Source: Gluconacetobacter takamatsuzukensis
GTDB taxonomy: Bacteria > Pseudomonadota > Alphaproteobacteria > Acetobacterales > Acetobacteraceae
Reading direction: 5' to 3'
Assembly (NCBI RefSeq): GCF_014174275.1
Contig: NZ_JABEQK010000011.1
Coordinates: forward strand, 1-64,000
Length of the DNA: 64,000 nucleotides
In this document: one piece after another, positions 1 through 7,464 of the stretch
How the letters are laid out: every line of letters starts with the position of its first letter
Numbering within the stretch: position 1 is the first letter of the stretch
The notes under the pieces: generated by a model
Databases searched by the model: none
Told to the model about the DNA's origin: nothing
What the model saw: only the letters and a program-made list of their open reading frames with translations
Program-made: the position numbers and the translations under genes

Positions 1-107
1 GACAGGGGCCACAGCCGGCTGCCCGTCCCGCCGGAGAGGATGACAGGCACAATCCGGGTCGTGCTCGCGGCTTCGGTGCCGATCATCGGCAAGGTCGTGT
101 CAGACAT
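1..107 (-). CDS. Mannose-1-phosphate guanylyltransferase, N-terminal fragment (runs off window)
   Basis: Only the first 35 codons lie in the window; the gene continues beyond base 1. The protein begins MSDTTLPMIG and reaches VILSGGTGSRLWPL, which is the nucleotide-binding signature of ManC/AlgA/XanB GDP-mannose pyrophosphorylases (GGxGxRLWPL). These enzymes make GDP-mannose from mannose-1-phosphate and GTP in the cytoplasm. The ATG is preceded by a good ribosome site, GAAGGAG. It follows the GT8 gene on the same strand after about 60 bases, so it is probably the sugar-nucleotide supply gene of the EPS locus. Whether it also has the C-terminal phosphomannose isomerase domain cannot be seen. 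Confidence 0.85.
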   Translation of the reverse strand, partial: MSDTTLPMIGTEAASTTRIVPVILSGGTGSRLWPL

Positions 108-167
108 GGCAAGCTCCTTCCGCTCTCTTCCTGGTCGCAGGATCATGTGGCGCGCGTCCGCACGGTG

Positions 168-1229
168 TCAGAACGTGGCCCCGACCGAAGGCGACAGCAC
201 CGGCTGCACCACCGCCCGGTCCGACAGGCCCGGCATGGCCTCCGCCCGCTTCAGCATGCGCTCATAGGCCAGGATCCGGCGCCTCTTGGCTCCGAACCCC
301 CACGCAAATATCTCCTGCATCCGCTTGTAGCGCTGCTGGACATGATAGCGCACCCATTTCATGCGCCCCATCCGCCGCCAGTACCGCGCCGTCTCCGGAA
401 AGGCCAGCGCGGCCTCCCGATAAGCCACCGAGGCATCGGCGTTCCAGGGCGGAAACACCCCCTCCCACGGCTTGGGCCGCGACATGTAATGAACGATGCG
501 CGGCCTGATCGCGGAGGCGACACGGATATTGTTCATATAGACCGGAAAATTCCACGCCAAAGACATGGAAAGGCAATAAGGCAGCCCGACCAGGTTCAGA
601 ACATCCTGGTCCGGAAAGCGCGAGGCCCCCGACTGGCTGGAAAAGACCTTCCAGGCTTCCGCGCCGATCCGCGCCCACCCCCTGCGCTCGGCATAGATCA
701 CCCCGGTATTGAAATACCGGCACGTATCGGCCGACGACAGGCCCAGCGACGCGAAATGCGCGGCGACCGAGCGGCTAAGCCGGTCCTCGTCACCACGCGT
801 AAACGTCATCGGGTCGGCGGTACCGTAGAACATTCCGTGCGGGACAGGCTTCATCAGCAGGTCGTCCAGCGGACCCCGGATCTGGGTATCACCGTCCACA
901 TACAGGAAAGACTCGTATTGCGGCGGCAGCAGATCCGACAGGAACAGGCGCGCCAGCATGGCGGGCGCCCCCTGGATATCGGCCTCGCTCCGGCTCATGA
1001 ACACGATATCGGCCCGCGCGCACGCCTCCGCGAAGATCACTTCGGCAACCGGATCGATCCCGAACGCGATGATGACGATATCCGCCAGGCTCCGCGGCGC
1101 AAACCGCCGCGCCTGCAACGCGCTGACAAAACTCGGGAAGAGGTACGACAGATCCGGCGTATAGCAGACACAGATCTTCGCTACCCCCTGGGACTGATTC
1201 TCGGCTCGCGCCGGCTCTCCGGTTCGCAT
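168..1229 (-). CDS. Glycosyltransferase family 8-like protein
   Basis: 353 aa cytoplasmic glycosyltransferase. The core has the GT8/GT-A layout: a nucleotide-binding half with the acidic motif YVDGDTQI (a DxD variant) near residue 115, then YFNTGVIYAE, FPDQDVLN and IVHYM, typical of LPS/EPS family 8 transferases that use retaining chemistry and UDP-sugars. Residues 1-15 are poorly conserved in type. The start is supported by GAGGAGAG upstream. It lies between the GT25 gene and manC on the same strand and probably adds one sugar of the EPS repeat unit. Donor and linkage cannot be told from sequence. Confidence 0.75.
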   Translation of the reverse strand: MRTGEPARAENQSQGVAKICVCYTPDLSYLFPSFVSALQARRFAPRSLADIVIIAFGIDPVAEVIFAEACARADIVFMSRSEADIQGAPAMLARLFLSDLLPPQYESFLYVDGDTQIRGPLDDLLMKPVPHGMFYGTADPMTFTRGDEDRLSRSVAAHFASLGLSSADTCRYFNTGVIYAERRGWARIGAEAWKVFSSQSGASRFPDQDVLNLVGLPYCLSMSLAWNFPVYMNNIRVASAIRPRIVHYMSRPKPWEGVFPPWNADASVAYREAALAFPETARYWRRMGRMKWVRYHVQQRYKRMQEIFAWGFGAKRRRILAYERMLKRAEAMPGLSDRAVVQPVLSPSVGATF

Positions 1230-1434
1230 GGGCTCTCGCTCTCCTCACGGTATCCACTCAAACCGCCAGACAGGCTCCGGTCGAAGAATCCGGCTTCCGC
1301 CTTCCGGCCCACGTCGCGCAGCAACCTCAACGTTCCCGGCCGCAGTTGGATTTGCCGCGGATATCCTGTCGTCTCTTTTTGACAACGATCATCCGGATGA
1401 CCATCATGCGGACAACCGGCCAGTTTCCCCTCCA

Positions 1435-2211
1435 TCACTGGTTCCGGTAATCGAATACGGACTGCGACAGGTCCTTCCCGCTGATCTTCACGCGCGGTCC
1501 CGCCGTCCGGTACATCCGCCCGCGCAACCGCTCCAGGACACGGCCACTGTAATAGCGCGCGCTTTCAAGATGCGTGGCCTGCCGGTCGGCATGCCGGCCG
1601 GAGACGGAACTCGGCACCGACAGTTCAAGGGCCGTCGGCGGCACGATCCCGGCAACGGGGATGCCGGTTGCCCAGGGGCGCTCCATCTCGGCATCGATCG
1701 GCCGCGAAAGCCTGCGGAAATTCTGCACGAAGCGCGTGGCGGCGTGCCGTGTCAGAAGATAGATCTGGGTGCCGAACTGCTGGGTCTCATATTGCACCAC
1801 ATGCCGGTCCCAGATCGGATAATTCCACTCCGCAACATGAAATTTCGCCGGGAATCGCCCAAAGAATTTCAGGAAATGCACACCTTTCGACGCCCAGTCG
1901 ACCTCGGTGAGATGCAGCGTGACGGGCCAGTCGACATACACATCGTCCTCGACGACCAGGATCTGGTCCGCCGTCGGGTCGGCCAGGAACGCCTGCCACG
2001 CCCGGACATGGCTGCAATAGCACCCGATCTCGCCGGGCGCGAGCGCGCGCTTTATATGGGCCCAGGCGATGTCGATATCATATTCGAACCCCTCGGCCAG
2101 ACCGGTGGACGCATCGAAAAATTCCCACTCCACCCCCGCCGGGGGGCGATGGAATGTGTCGCGCCGGGCACTACCTGCAACGCTGATCACTCGAATGAGG
2201 GTCTTTGTCAT
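1435..2211 (-). CDS. Glycosyltransferase family 25 (LPS-type) protein
   Basis: 258 aa, matching the usual GT25 length. It starts with the beta-strand LIRVISVAGSARR (compare VISLxxxxxRR), followed by GEIGCYCSHVRAWQ and the acidic motif ILVVEDDVYV around residue 90, all hallmarks of the LgtB/LpsA-type family 25 transferases. The start follows GAGGAAG. It is 54 bases downstream of the flippase gene on the same strand and so part of the EPS operon. About 205 bases separate it from the GT8 gene; no gene is seen there and an internal promoter is possible. It likely transfers a side-chain sugar; specificity is unknown. Confidence 0.8.
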   Translation of the reverse strand: MTKTLIRVISVAGSARRDTFHRPPAGVEWEFFDASTGLAEGFEYDIDIAWAHIKRALAPGEIGCYCSHVRAWQAFLADPTADQILVVEDDVYVDWPVTLHLTEVDWASKGVHFLKFFGRFPAKFHVAEWNYPIWDRHVVQYETQQFGTQIYLLTRHAATRFVQNFRRLSRPIDAEMERPWATGIPVAGIVPPTALELSVPSSVSGRHADRQATHLESARYYSGRVLERLRGRMYRTAGPRVKISGKDLSQSVFDYRNQ

Positions 2212-2265
2212 CCGCTTCCTCGATCAAGAACGAATTCCCCCGATGCCGCGCATCGACACCGGCTT

Positions 2266-3849
2266 TCAGTGAAACGAATCCTGGCCGCCCTGCTCGACGA
2301 CGGGCTGGCTGGCGGGAAAGGGCACCGGCCTGCCGAACATGCCGCCGCCCCTGCCCTTCATCGCGGACAGGGTACGGCGGGCCCGGTCGAAAACCATCGT
2401 CTCGATCCCGTCCGGGCGTCCCGAAACGACCCAGAGCCCGCAAAGCCCGACCGTGTACGCCACGGCTCCGCATGCGCCGCAGGCCAGCAGGTCGACCGCC
2501 GCATGCGCCAGCGTGTCGACGGGCGGCAGCAGCCATTTCAGCCCCTCGACCGCCAGCACCATGAACACCGACGCCCCGACGCTGCGCTTCCACCCCAGCA
2601 CCTGCTCCCAGACACCCAGCCCGGTCAGGCCGCGCACCAGAAACAGCCCGAAAATGTCCGATGCCAGTTCCGACGCAAAGCGCGCGGCGATGACGCCCGA
2701 AAATCCCGCATACAGCACACCGGCAATCGCCAGCGGAAACTTGACGCCGAATTCCAGCAGATTGCGCTTCAGCAGCGTCTTCGTCCGTCCAAACGCCAGC
2801 AGCAGCGGCCAGGTCGCCAGCGTGAACACGGCGGGCGTCAGGCTCAGGGCCAGCCAGCGCACCATCGGCACCGCCCCCGCCCAGGCGGGCCCGACGACCA
2901 CCCGCACCGTGCTGTCCGCAACCAGGCTCTCGCCGATCAGCAGCGGCAGCCCGACCGTCGCCATGGCCACCGACGCCTTCTGGTAACTCGCGGCCAGCCG
3001 CTCCCGATCCTCGCCGAGATGCGAAAACGCCGCCAGCAACGGCCGCGCCATCGGGGTAAACAGGGCCAGGAAAGGAATGTTCGTGATGTCGATGGCCGTC
3101 GAGAACATGCCCAGGGCCGACCGGCTCATCACCTTGCCCAGCAACAGCCGCTCGAACTGCCAGTTGAGGGCACTGACGATCTGCGCCATCGTCATCCAGC
3201 CGGTAAAGCCGGCAAAGACATGGATCTCGCGCAGGCTCAGCCGCGGGCGATAGGGCGCAAAACAGTACGATTGCACCATCATGGCGCCGGAATACATCAC
3301 CGTATTCAGCGCAATCGCCCAATAGCTGTGCGTCAGCAGCGCCATCCCGGTACCGAAGACGAAGCTGATGCCCTTGCCGCACAGTTCGATGGCGAAATCC
3401 CGCCCGAAGCTCAGCTGCTTCTGGAAGGCGACCATGCGCGGGCTCATGATCCCGCGCATGAAGGGGCTCAGTCCCAGAAAGCATACAAGCGGGAACAGCC
3501 GCGCATCGTGGTAGAACCGCGCGACGGGAAACGCGCTGGCCACCAGGATCGCCATCAAAACCACACCGCGGATCAGCCCGATCGTGAAGGCGGTGTCGTA
3601 ATGCAGCCGCGCGACGGCCGGCAGGCGCAGCAGCGCCTGGTTGATCTGCAATTCCAGGATCGCCTCCATCAGCGCGCACAGGCTGCCGGCAATCGCCACC
3701 AGCCCGAAATCGGCCGGCACCAGGATGCGCGTCAGCACCAGCATGCTGCCCAGGTCGATAAAGCGCGTCATCAGGCGCGCGGCGACCATCAGCGCCGCCC
3801 CCGTCGCGGTACGCGCGCCGATATTGGACGGCTTCGCTATCCCGGACAT
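2266..3849 (-). CDS. Polysaccharide flippase (Wzx/GumJ-like, MATE/MOP superfamily)
   Basis: 527 aa inner-membrane protein with a long succession of hydrophobic segments and the N-terminal features of lipopolysaccharide biosynthesis flippases (LVLTRILVPADFGLVAIA; ALNWQFERLLLGKVMS). Its family moves undecaprenyl-diphosphate-linked repeat units from the cytoplasmic to the periplasmic face. Start ATG at 3849 was chosen because it follows a run of G residues (GGGGGGG) as ribosome site and overlaps the end of the preceding GT4 gene by 13 bases; a longer upstream open frame is out-of-frame shadow of that gene. It is the only flippase candidate in the locus, pairing with the polymerase at 15626. Confidence 0.88.
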   Translation of the reverse strand: MSGIAKPSNIGARTATGAALMVAARLMTRFIDLGSMLVLTRILVPADFGLVAIAGSLCALMEAILELQINQALLRLPAVARLHYDTAFTIGLIRGVVLMAILVASAFPVARFYHDARLFPLVCFLGLSPFMRGIMSPRMVAFQKQLSFGRDFAIELCGKGISFVFGTGMALLTHSYWAIALNTVMYSGAMMVQSYCFAPYRPRLSLREIHVFAGFTGWMTMAQIVSALNWQFERLLLGKVMSRSALGMFSTAIDITNIPFLALFTPMARPLLAAFSHLGEDRERLAASYQKASVAMATVGLPLLIGESLVADSTVRVVVGPAWAGAVPMVRWLALSLTPAVFTLATWPLLLAFGRTKTLLKRNLLEFGVKFPLAIAGVLYAGFSGVIAARFASELASDIFGLFLVRGLTGLGVWEQVLGWKRSVGASVFMVLAVEGLKWLLPPVDTLAHAAVDLLACGACGAVAYTVGLCGLWVVSGRPDGIETMVFDRARRTLSAMKGRGGGMFGRPVPFPASQPVVEQGGQDSFH

Positions 3850-5024
3850 ACGCCCCCCCTGCCCGGCATCGAGCCCGAGGCGGCGCCACGATCCGCGGCG
3901 CCGGCGGACGATGTCCGTCCGGGGCGGCGTCTGCGGACGACCTCCTCGTACACGCTCATATAGTCCGGCACCAGCCGCCGGGCGTTGAAGACATCGGCCC
4001 CCCGCCGCGCGGCCCGCCCCATGGCCAGCCGGCGGTCCGGGTTGCCCATGATCTCGCCAAGCTCCCGCGCCAGGATATCGGGGCGCCCGGGCGGAACCAG
4101 GCGCCCGGACGCGCCAAATCCCAGCATCTCGGGCGTTCCGCCGACCGAGGTCGCGACGATCGCGCACCCCGCGGCACGCGCCTCGCCGATCGTCAGGCTG
4201 CCCGGATCGGCATGCGAGGCCAGCACGAAGATATCGGTCTGGCTGTAGAGAACCTCCGGACCCTCCACATAGCCCAGAAAGACGATCCGCTCCGCCAGGC
4301 CCAGTTCCGCGACCCGCGCATCCAGTTCGGCCCGGTCCGGGCCCTCGCCGGCGATATACAGCGTCCATTCCGGCCTGGCCCGCAGCAGCGACGCCGCCGC
4401 TTCGATGACGTCGAACACGCCCTTGCGCGCATGCAGGCCGCAGATCACGGTAATATTGGGGCGGCGCAGCGCCGGCACCGCATCCGGCACCGTCTCCGCG
4501 GCCACCAGTTCCTGCCGGGCAGACGCGACCGGCGCATTCCACACCACCCGCGTCCGGGCCCGCGGAAAGCCGCGATCGACGAGCACATTCCGGTCGACCT
4601 CGCTGACGGCCACGATCCTCTCGCCCAGCCGCATCAGGACCGAATGCCGGTCGAAGGAATTATGCACCGTCGTAACCAGCGGAACGCCGGTCAGGCGCGA
4701 GGCAAGGGCACCGATCAGCGCACCCCCCATCATATGGGCATGCAGGATGTCCGCGCGGACGGTCCGGCACAGCCGCGCCAGCACCAGGCTGCTGCGCAGA
4801 AGTGCGAAAGGCTTCCGGTGGTCCTGCACCAGCGTCAGGTGGTGGACCCCCTCGCGCTCCAGCAGCCCGACAAACGTGCCGCCCCCGCTGCAGAAATAGA
4901 CGTCATGCCCGGCCCTCGCCTGCTCGCAGGCCAGGTCGACGGCAACATGCACATTGCCGTTTCCACGGCCGCAATGTTTGGACAGATGGATAACCGTTCT
5001 GCGTGATTCGGAAAATGTATTCAT
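3837..5024 (-). CDS. Glycosyltransferase family 4
   Basis: 395 aa GT-B fold enzyme. The N-terminal domain has the LSKHCGRGNGNVHVAVDLA glycine-rich loop and DILHAHMMGGALIG; the C-terminal donor domain has GLHARKGVFDVIEA, the LYIAGEGPDRAEL strand-turn, and DPGSLTIGEARAAGCAIVA, the position of the E-x7-E motif. The family uses nucleotide-sugars with retention of configuration at the cytoplasmic membrane face. The ATG at 5024 overlaps the TGA of the previous GT4 gene (ATGA), so translation is coupled. A longer open frame upstream is shadow. It probably builds the lipid-linked EPS repeat unit; the sugar transferred is unknown. Confidence 0.88.
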   Translation of the reverse strand: MNTFSESRRTVIHLSKHCGRGNGNVHVAVDLACEQARAGHDVYFCSGGGTFVGLLEREGVHHLTLVQDHRKPFALLRSSLVLARLCRTVRADILHAHMMGGALIGALASRLTGVPLVTTVHNSFDRHSVLMRLGERIVAVSEVDRNVLVDRGFPRARTRVVWNAPVASARQELVAAETVPDAVPALRRPNITVICGLHARKGVFDVIEAAASLLRARPEWTLYIAGEGPDRAELDARVAELGLAERIVFLGYVEGPEVLYSQTDIFVLASHADPGSLTIGEARAAGCAIVATSVGGTPEMLGFGASGRLVPPGRPDILARELGEIMGNPDRRLAMGRAARRGADVFNARRLVPDYMSVYEEVVRRRRPGRTSSAGAADRGAASGSMPGRGGVCPG

Positions 5025-6319
5025 ATCACTTCGTCTTTCAGTCCCTGACGTCGCGATTCGCCTGCATTTTCCGCCACGATCCCGTGCAGGTCCCGCACCG
5101 CTCCGATCCGCCCGGCCGGGGCCGGCGGCTGGGATGCACGCGCGGCTATCGCCTCGTCGACGATTTCCATGAAACGCCGCCGGAATTCCGCTTCCGAAAA
5201 GCGCATGGCATTGGCACGGCAGGTTTCGGCACGGATACGGTGGCGCTTCTGCTCGAACGCCCGCACGGCCGCGACGATCGCCTCCGCCGTCTGCTCGGCA
5301 AACAGCAGCCCGGTCGGATCGGCCGCATCGGCATCGATCACGATATCGCAGGCGCCCCCCACGCCATAGGCGATGACCGGCGTGCCGCAGGCCTGGGCCT
5401 CGGCCATGACGATACCGAAATCCTCGGCGGCGGCGAAGACGAAAGCCCGCGCCTGCCCCATCAGCGAGACCAGTTCGTCGATCCGCACGGGCTTGCGGAT
5501 CTCGATATTCGCGCATCCGGCCGCCGCCGCCCTGATCGCCGCATCCCCCTCGCCCTCGCCCACGATGACGAGCCTGCGGTCGGGCATCCTGCTGAACGCC
5601 TCGGCAATCAGGTCGATCCGCTTGTACGGAACGAAGCGCGAGACGACCAGATAGAAATCCTGCCGCTCCGACGACAGGCAAAACTTGTCGACGGCAACGG
5701 GCGGGTTCAGGACAAGCGCCTCCCGGCGCCACGCCTTCTGCACGCGCCGGGCGATATAGTGCGAATTGGCGACAAACAGGTCCACGCCCGAGGCCGACCG
5801 TGCATCCCAGTTCCGCAGCCGGTGCAGAAGCCAGCGCGTATAAAGACCCATCGCCCCCCAGCGCAGCCCCCGTTCCTCCAGATAGCGGGCCTGAAGGTCC
5901 CAGGCATAGCGCATCGGACTATGGACATAGCTGACATGAAGCTGGTCCGGCCCGGTAATGACCCCTTTCGCGACAGCATGATGGCTGGAAATCACCAGAT
6001 CGTACCCCGTCAGGTCGAACTGCTCGACAGCCAGCGGCATCAGGCCCAGAAACTTGCGGAAATGCTTCCGGGCAAAGGGAAGTTTCTGGATGAACGAGGT
6101 CCGGACCGCATGCCCATCGAGAAATCCCCTCTGCTTCGGGGGCATGAAGTCCGCAACCACGAAGACATCCGCCGAGGGATAGCACAGCAGGATCTGCTCC
6201 AGCACATGCTCCGACCCGGCATGCTTCTCCAGCCATTCGTGGATCACCGCGATCCGGGGGCCCTGTTCTGTCCGCCCGGCAGCCCCTTGCGCCGGCACGG
6301 CATGCGAATTGCGCATCAT
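5021..6319 (-). CDS. Glycosyltransferase family 4
   Basis: 432 aa GT-B enzyme. After about 20 variable residues it has IAVIHEWLEKHAGSEHVLEQ, typical of GT4 mannosyl/rhamnosyl transferases of EPS loci, then YVHSPMRYAWDLQ, FVANSHYIARRV, FYLVVSRFVPYKRIDL and the donor-site motif EDFGIVMAEAQACGTPVIA (E-x7-E). Start at 6319 is a tandem ATGATG overlapping the TGA of the upstream gene; which ATG is used is uncertain. The stop overlaps the next GT4 start. The chain of ATGA overlaps argues that these glycosyltransferases are translated from one mRNA in fixed proportion. Confidence 0.88.
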   Translation of the reverse strand: MMRNSHAVPAQGAAGRTEQGPRIAVIHEWLEKHAGSEHVLEQILLCYPSADVFVVADFMPPKQRGFLDGHAVRTSFIQKLPFARKHFRKFLGLMPLAVEQFDLTGYDLVISSHHAVAKGVITGPDQLHVSYVHSPMRYAWDLQARYLEERGLRWGAMGLYTRWLLHRLRNWDARSASGVDLFVANSHYIARRVQKAWRREALVLNPPVAVDKFCLSSERQDFYLVVSRFVPYKRIDLIAEAFSRMPDRRLVIVGEGEGDAAIRAAAAGCANIEIRKPVRIDELVSLMGQARAFVFAAAEDFGIVMAEAQACGTPVIAYGVGGACDIVIDADAADPTGLLFAEQTAEAIVAAVRAFEQKRHRIRAETCRANAMRFSEAEFRRRFMEIVDEAIAARASQPPAPAGRIGAVRDLHGIVAENAGESRRQGLKDEVI

Positions 6320-7464
6320 CTGGACGGCTCCATGCTTGAGGGACGACGAATCTGTGTCGGCACGGCACGCAGGGCGGCATGGATGACACCGGCCATGGCG
6401 GTGCCGGCCTGGGTCCAGTTGTAGCGCAGCAGGCGCGCCGCCCCGGCGTCGCGCAGCCGGTCGGCCAGCCCATCCTCGTCGAGGATGCGCATGACCTGCC
6501 GCACGAAGGCATTCTGCGAGAACGGGTCGGCAAACAGCGCGGCCTCGCCGCAGACTTCCCGCAGGACCGGGATGTCGCTCGCGACGACCGGGCAGGCGCA
6601 GGCCATCGCCTCCACCGCCGGCAACCCGAACCCTTCGTAGCGCGAGGGAAATACGAAGCAGGCGGCATGCTCGTACAGCGCGCGCAGCGCACCATCCGAC
6701 ACCCGGCCCAGATAGCGGGCGGCCCGTGGCATGTCCTCGCCGCCCTGCTGCTGGAAGATCCCGTCCCGTCGCGCGCCCACGATGGCCAGCACCATGCCGC
6801 GCGCCTCCAGCGCCTCGCCCAGCTTCGCGAGAACCCGCAGGTTCTTGTGCGCGACCAGGTTGCCCACCACCAGCACATAGCGCCCGGGCACCAGGTCGTT
6901 CGCGGCCAGTACCGTGGCGTCGGCGGCAACGGCCCTGACATGTTCCCCGCCCTCGGGAATGACGGAAACCTGCTCGGCCCGCGCCCCGAGATGATGCATG
7001 ATCTCGCCCCGGGCGAATTCCGACACGGTGACGATCCGCACCCGTCGCGCCACCAGCCCGGCCTGCATCACGCGATAGGTCGCCCGAAAGCGCGCGGAAT
7101 AGGCCTCCGGCACACTCGCCCACCCGCAATCGTGGATCACGACGATCTGCCGGCGCGCCAGCAGCGGGGCGGTATTGCCCAGGTTGACCAGCAGCCCATC
7201 CGCCGCCGCCCATGGAAGCGCGGTCTGCTCCCACGGATGGCCACCCATGAACCCGGCTTTCCTGATCCGGACATTCGCGAAATGCGTCGCGTCCGCCCCC
7301 CCGCCCTCCTTGCCCGAGGGCGGGACGACGATCTCCGAAATCACCCCCTGCCGCGCAAGCCCGGCCGAAATCTCGGTCGCGAAGCGCTGTACGCCACTCA
7401 GCGTCTGCCGCAGGAAGCGGCCGTTCAGATAGACGGGGAGCTCCCGCGCCTCATGCGTTGTCAT
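6316..7464 (-). CDS. Glycosyltransferase family 4
   Basis: 382 aa GT-B enzyme. It has VYLNGRFLRQTLSGVQRFA at the N terminus, a pattern seen in many EPS GT4 proteins, then IVVIHDCGWASVPEAYS, YVLVVGNLVAHKNLRVL and the strong donor motif YEGFGLPAVEAMACACPVVA (E-x7-E). ATG at 7464 was chosen over an in-frame upstream start because it overlaps the kinase stop by 14 bases, as is usual in this operon. It acts in the cytoplasm on lipid-linked intermediates. Being the first transferase after the initiating enzyme and kinase it may add the second sugar, but gene order is weak evidence for this. Confidence 0.88.
   Translation of the reverse strand: MTTHEARELPVYLNGRFLRQTLSGVQRFATEISAGLARQGVISEIVVPPSGKEGGGADATHFANVRIRKAGFMGGHPWEQTALPWAAADGLLVNLGNTAPLLARRQIVVIHDCGWASVPEAYSARFRATYRVMQAGLVARRVRIVTVSEFARGEIMHHLGARAEQVSVIPEGGEHVRAVAADATVLAANDLVPGRYVLVVGNLVAHKNLRVLAKLGEALEARGMVLAIVGARRDGIFQQQGGEDMPRAARYLGRVSDGALRALYEHAACFVFPSRYEGFGLPAVEAMACACPVVASDIPVLREVCGEAALFADPFSQNAFVRQVMRILDEDGLADRLRDAGAARLLRYNWTQAGTAMAGVIHAALRAVPTQIRRPSSMEPSR

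Noticed and set aside
1228-3963. 911-codon open frame on the plus strand
   Set aside because: It runs antisense to the GT25 and flippase genes, and its product is rich in Arg, His, Pro and Gln without domains, typical of a GC-rich shadow frame.
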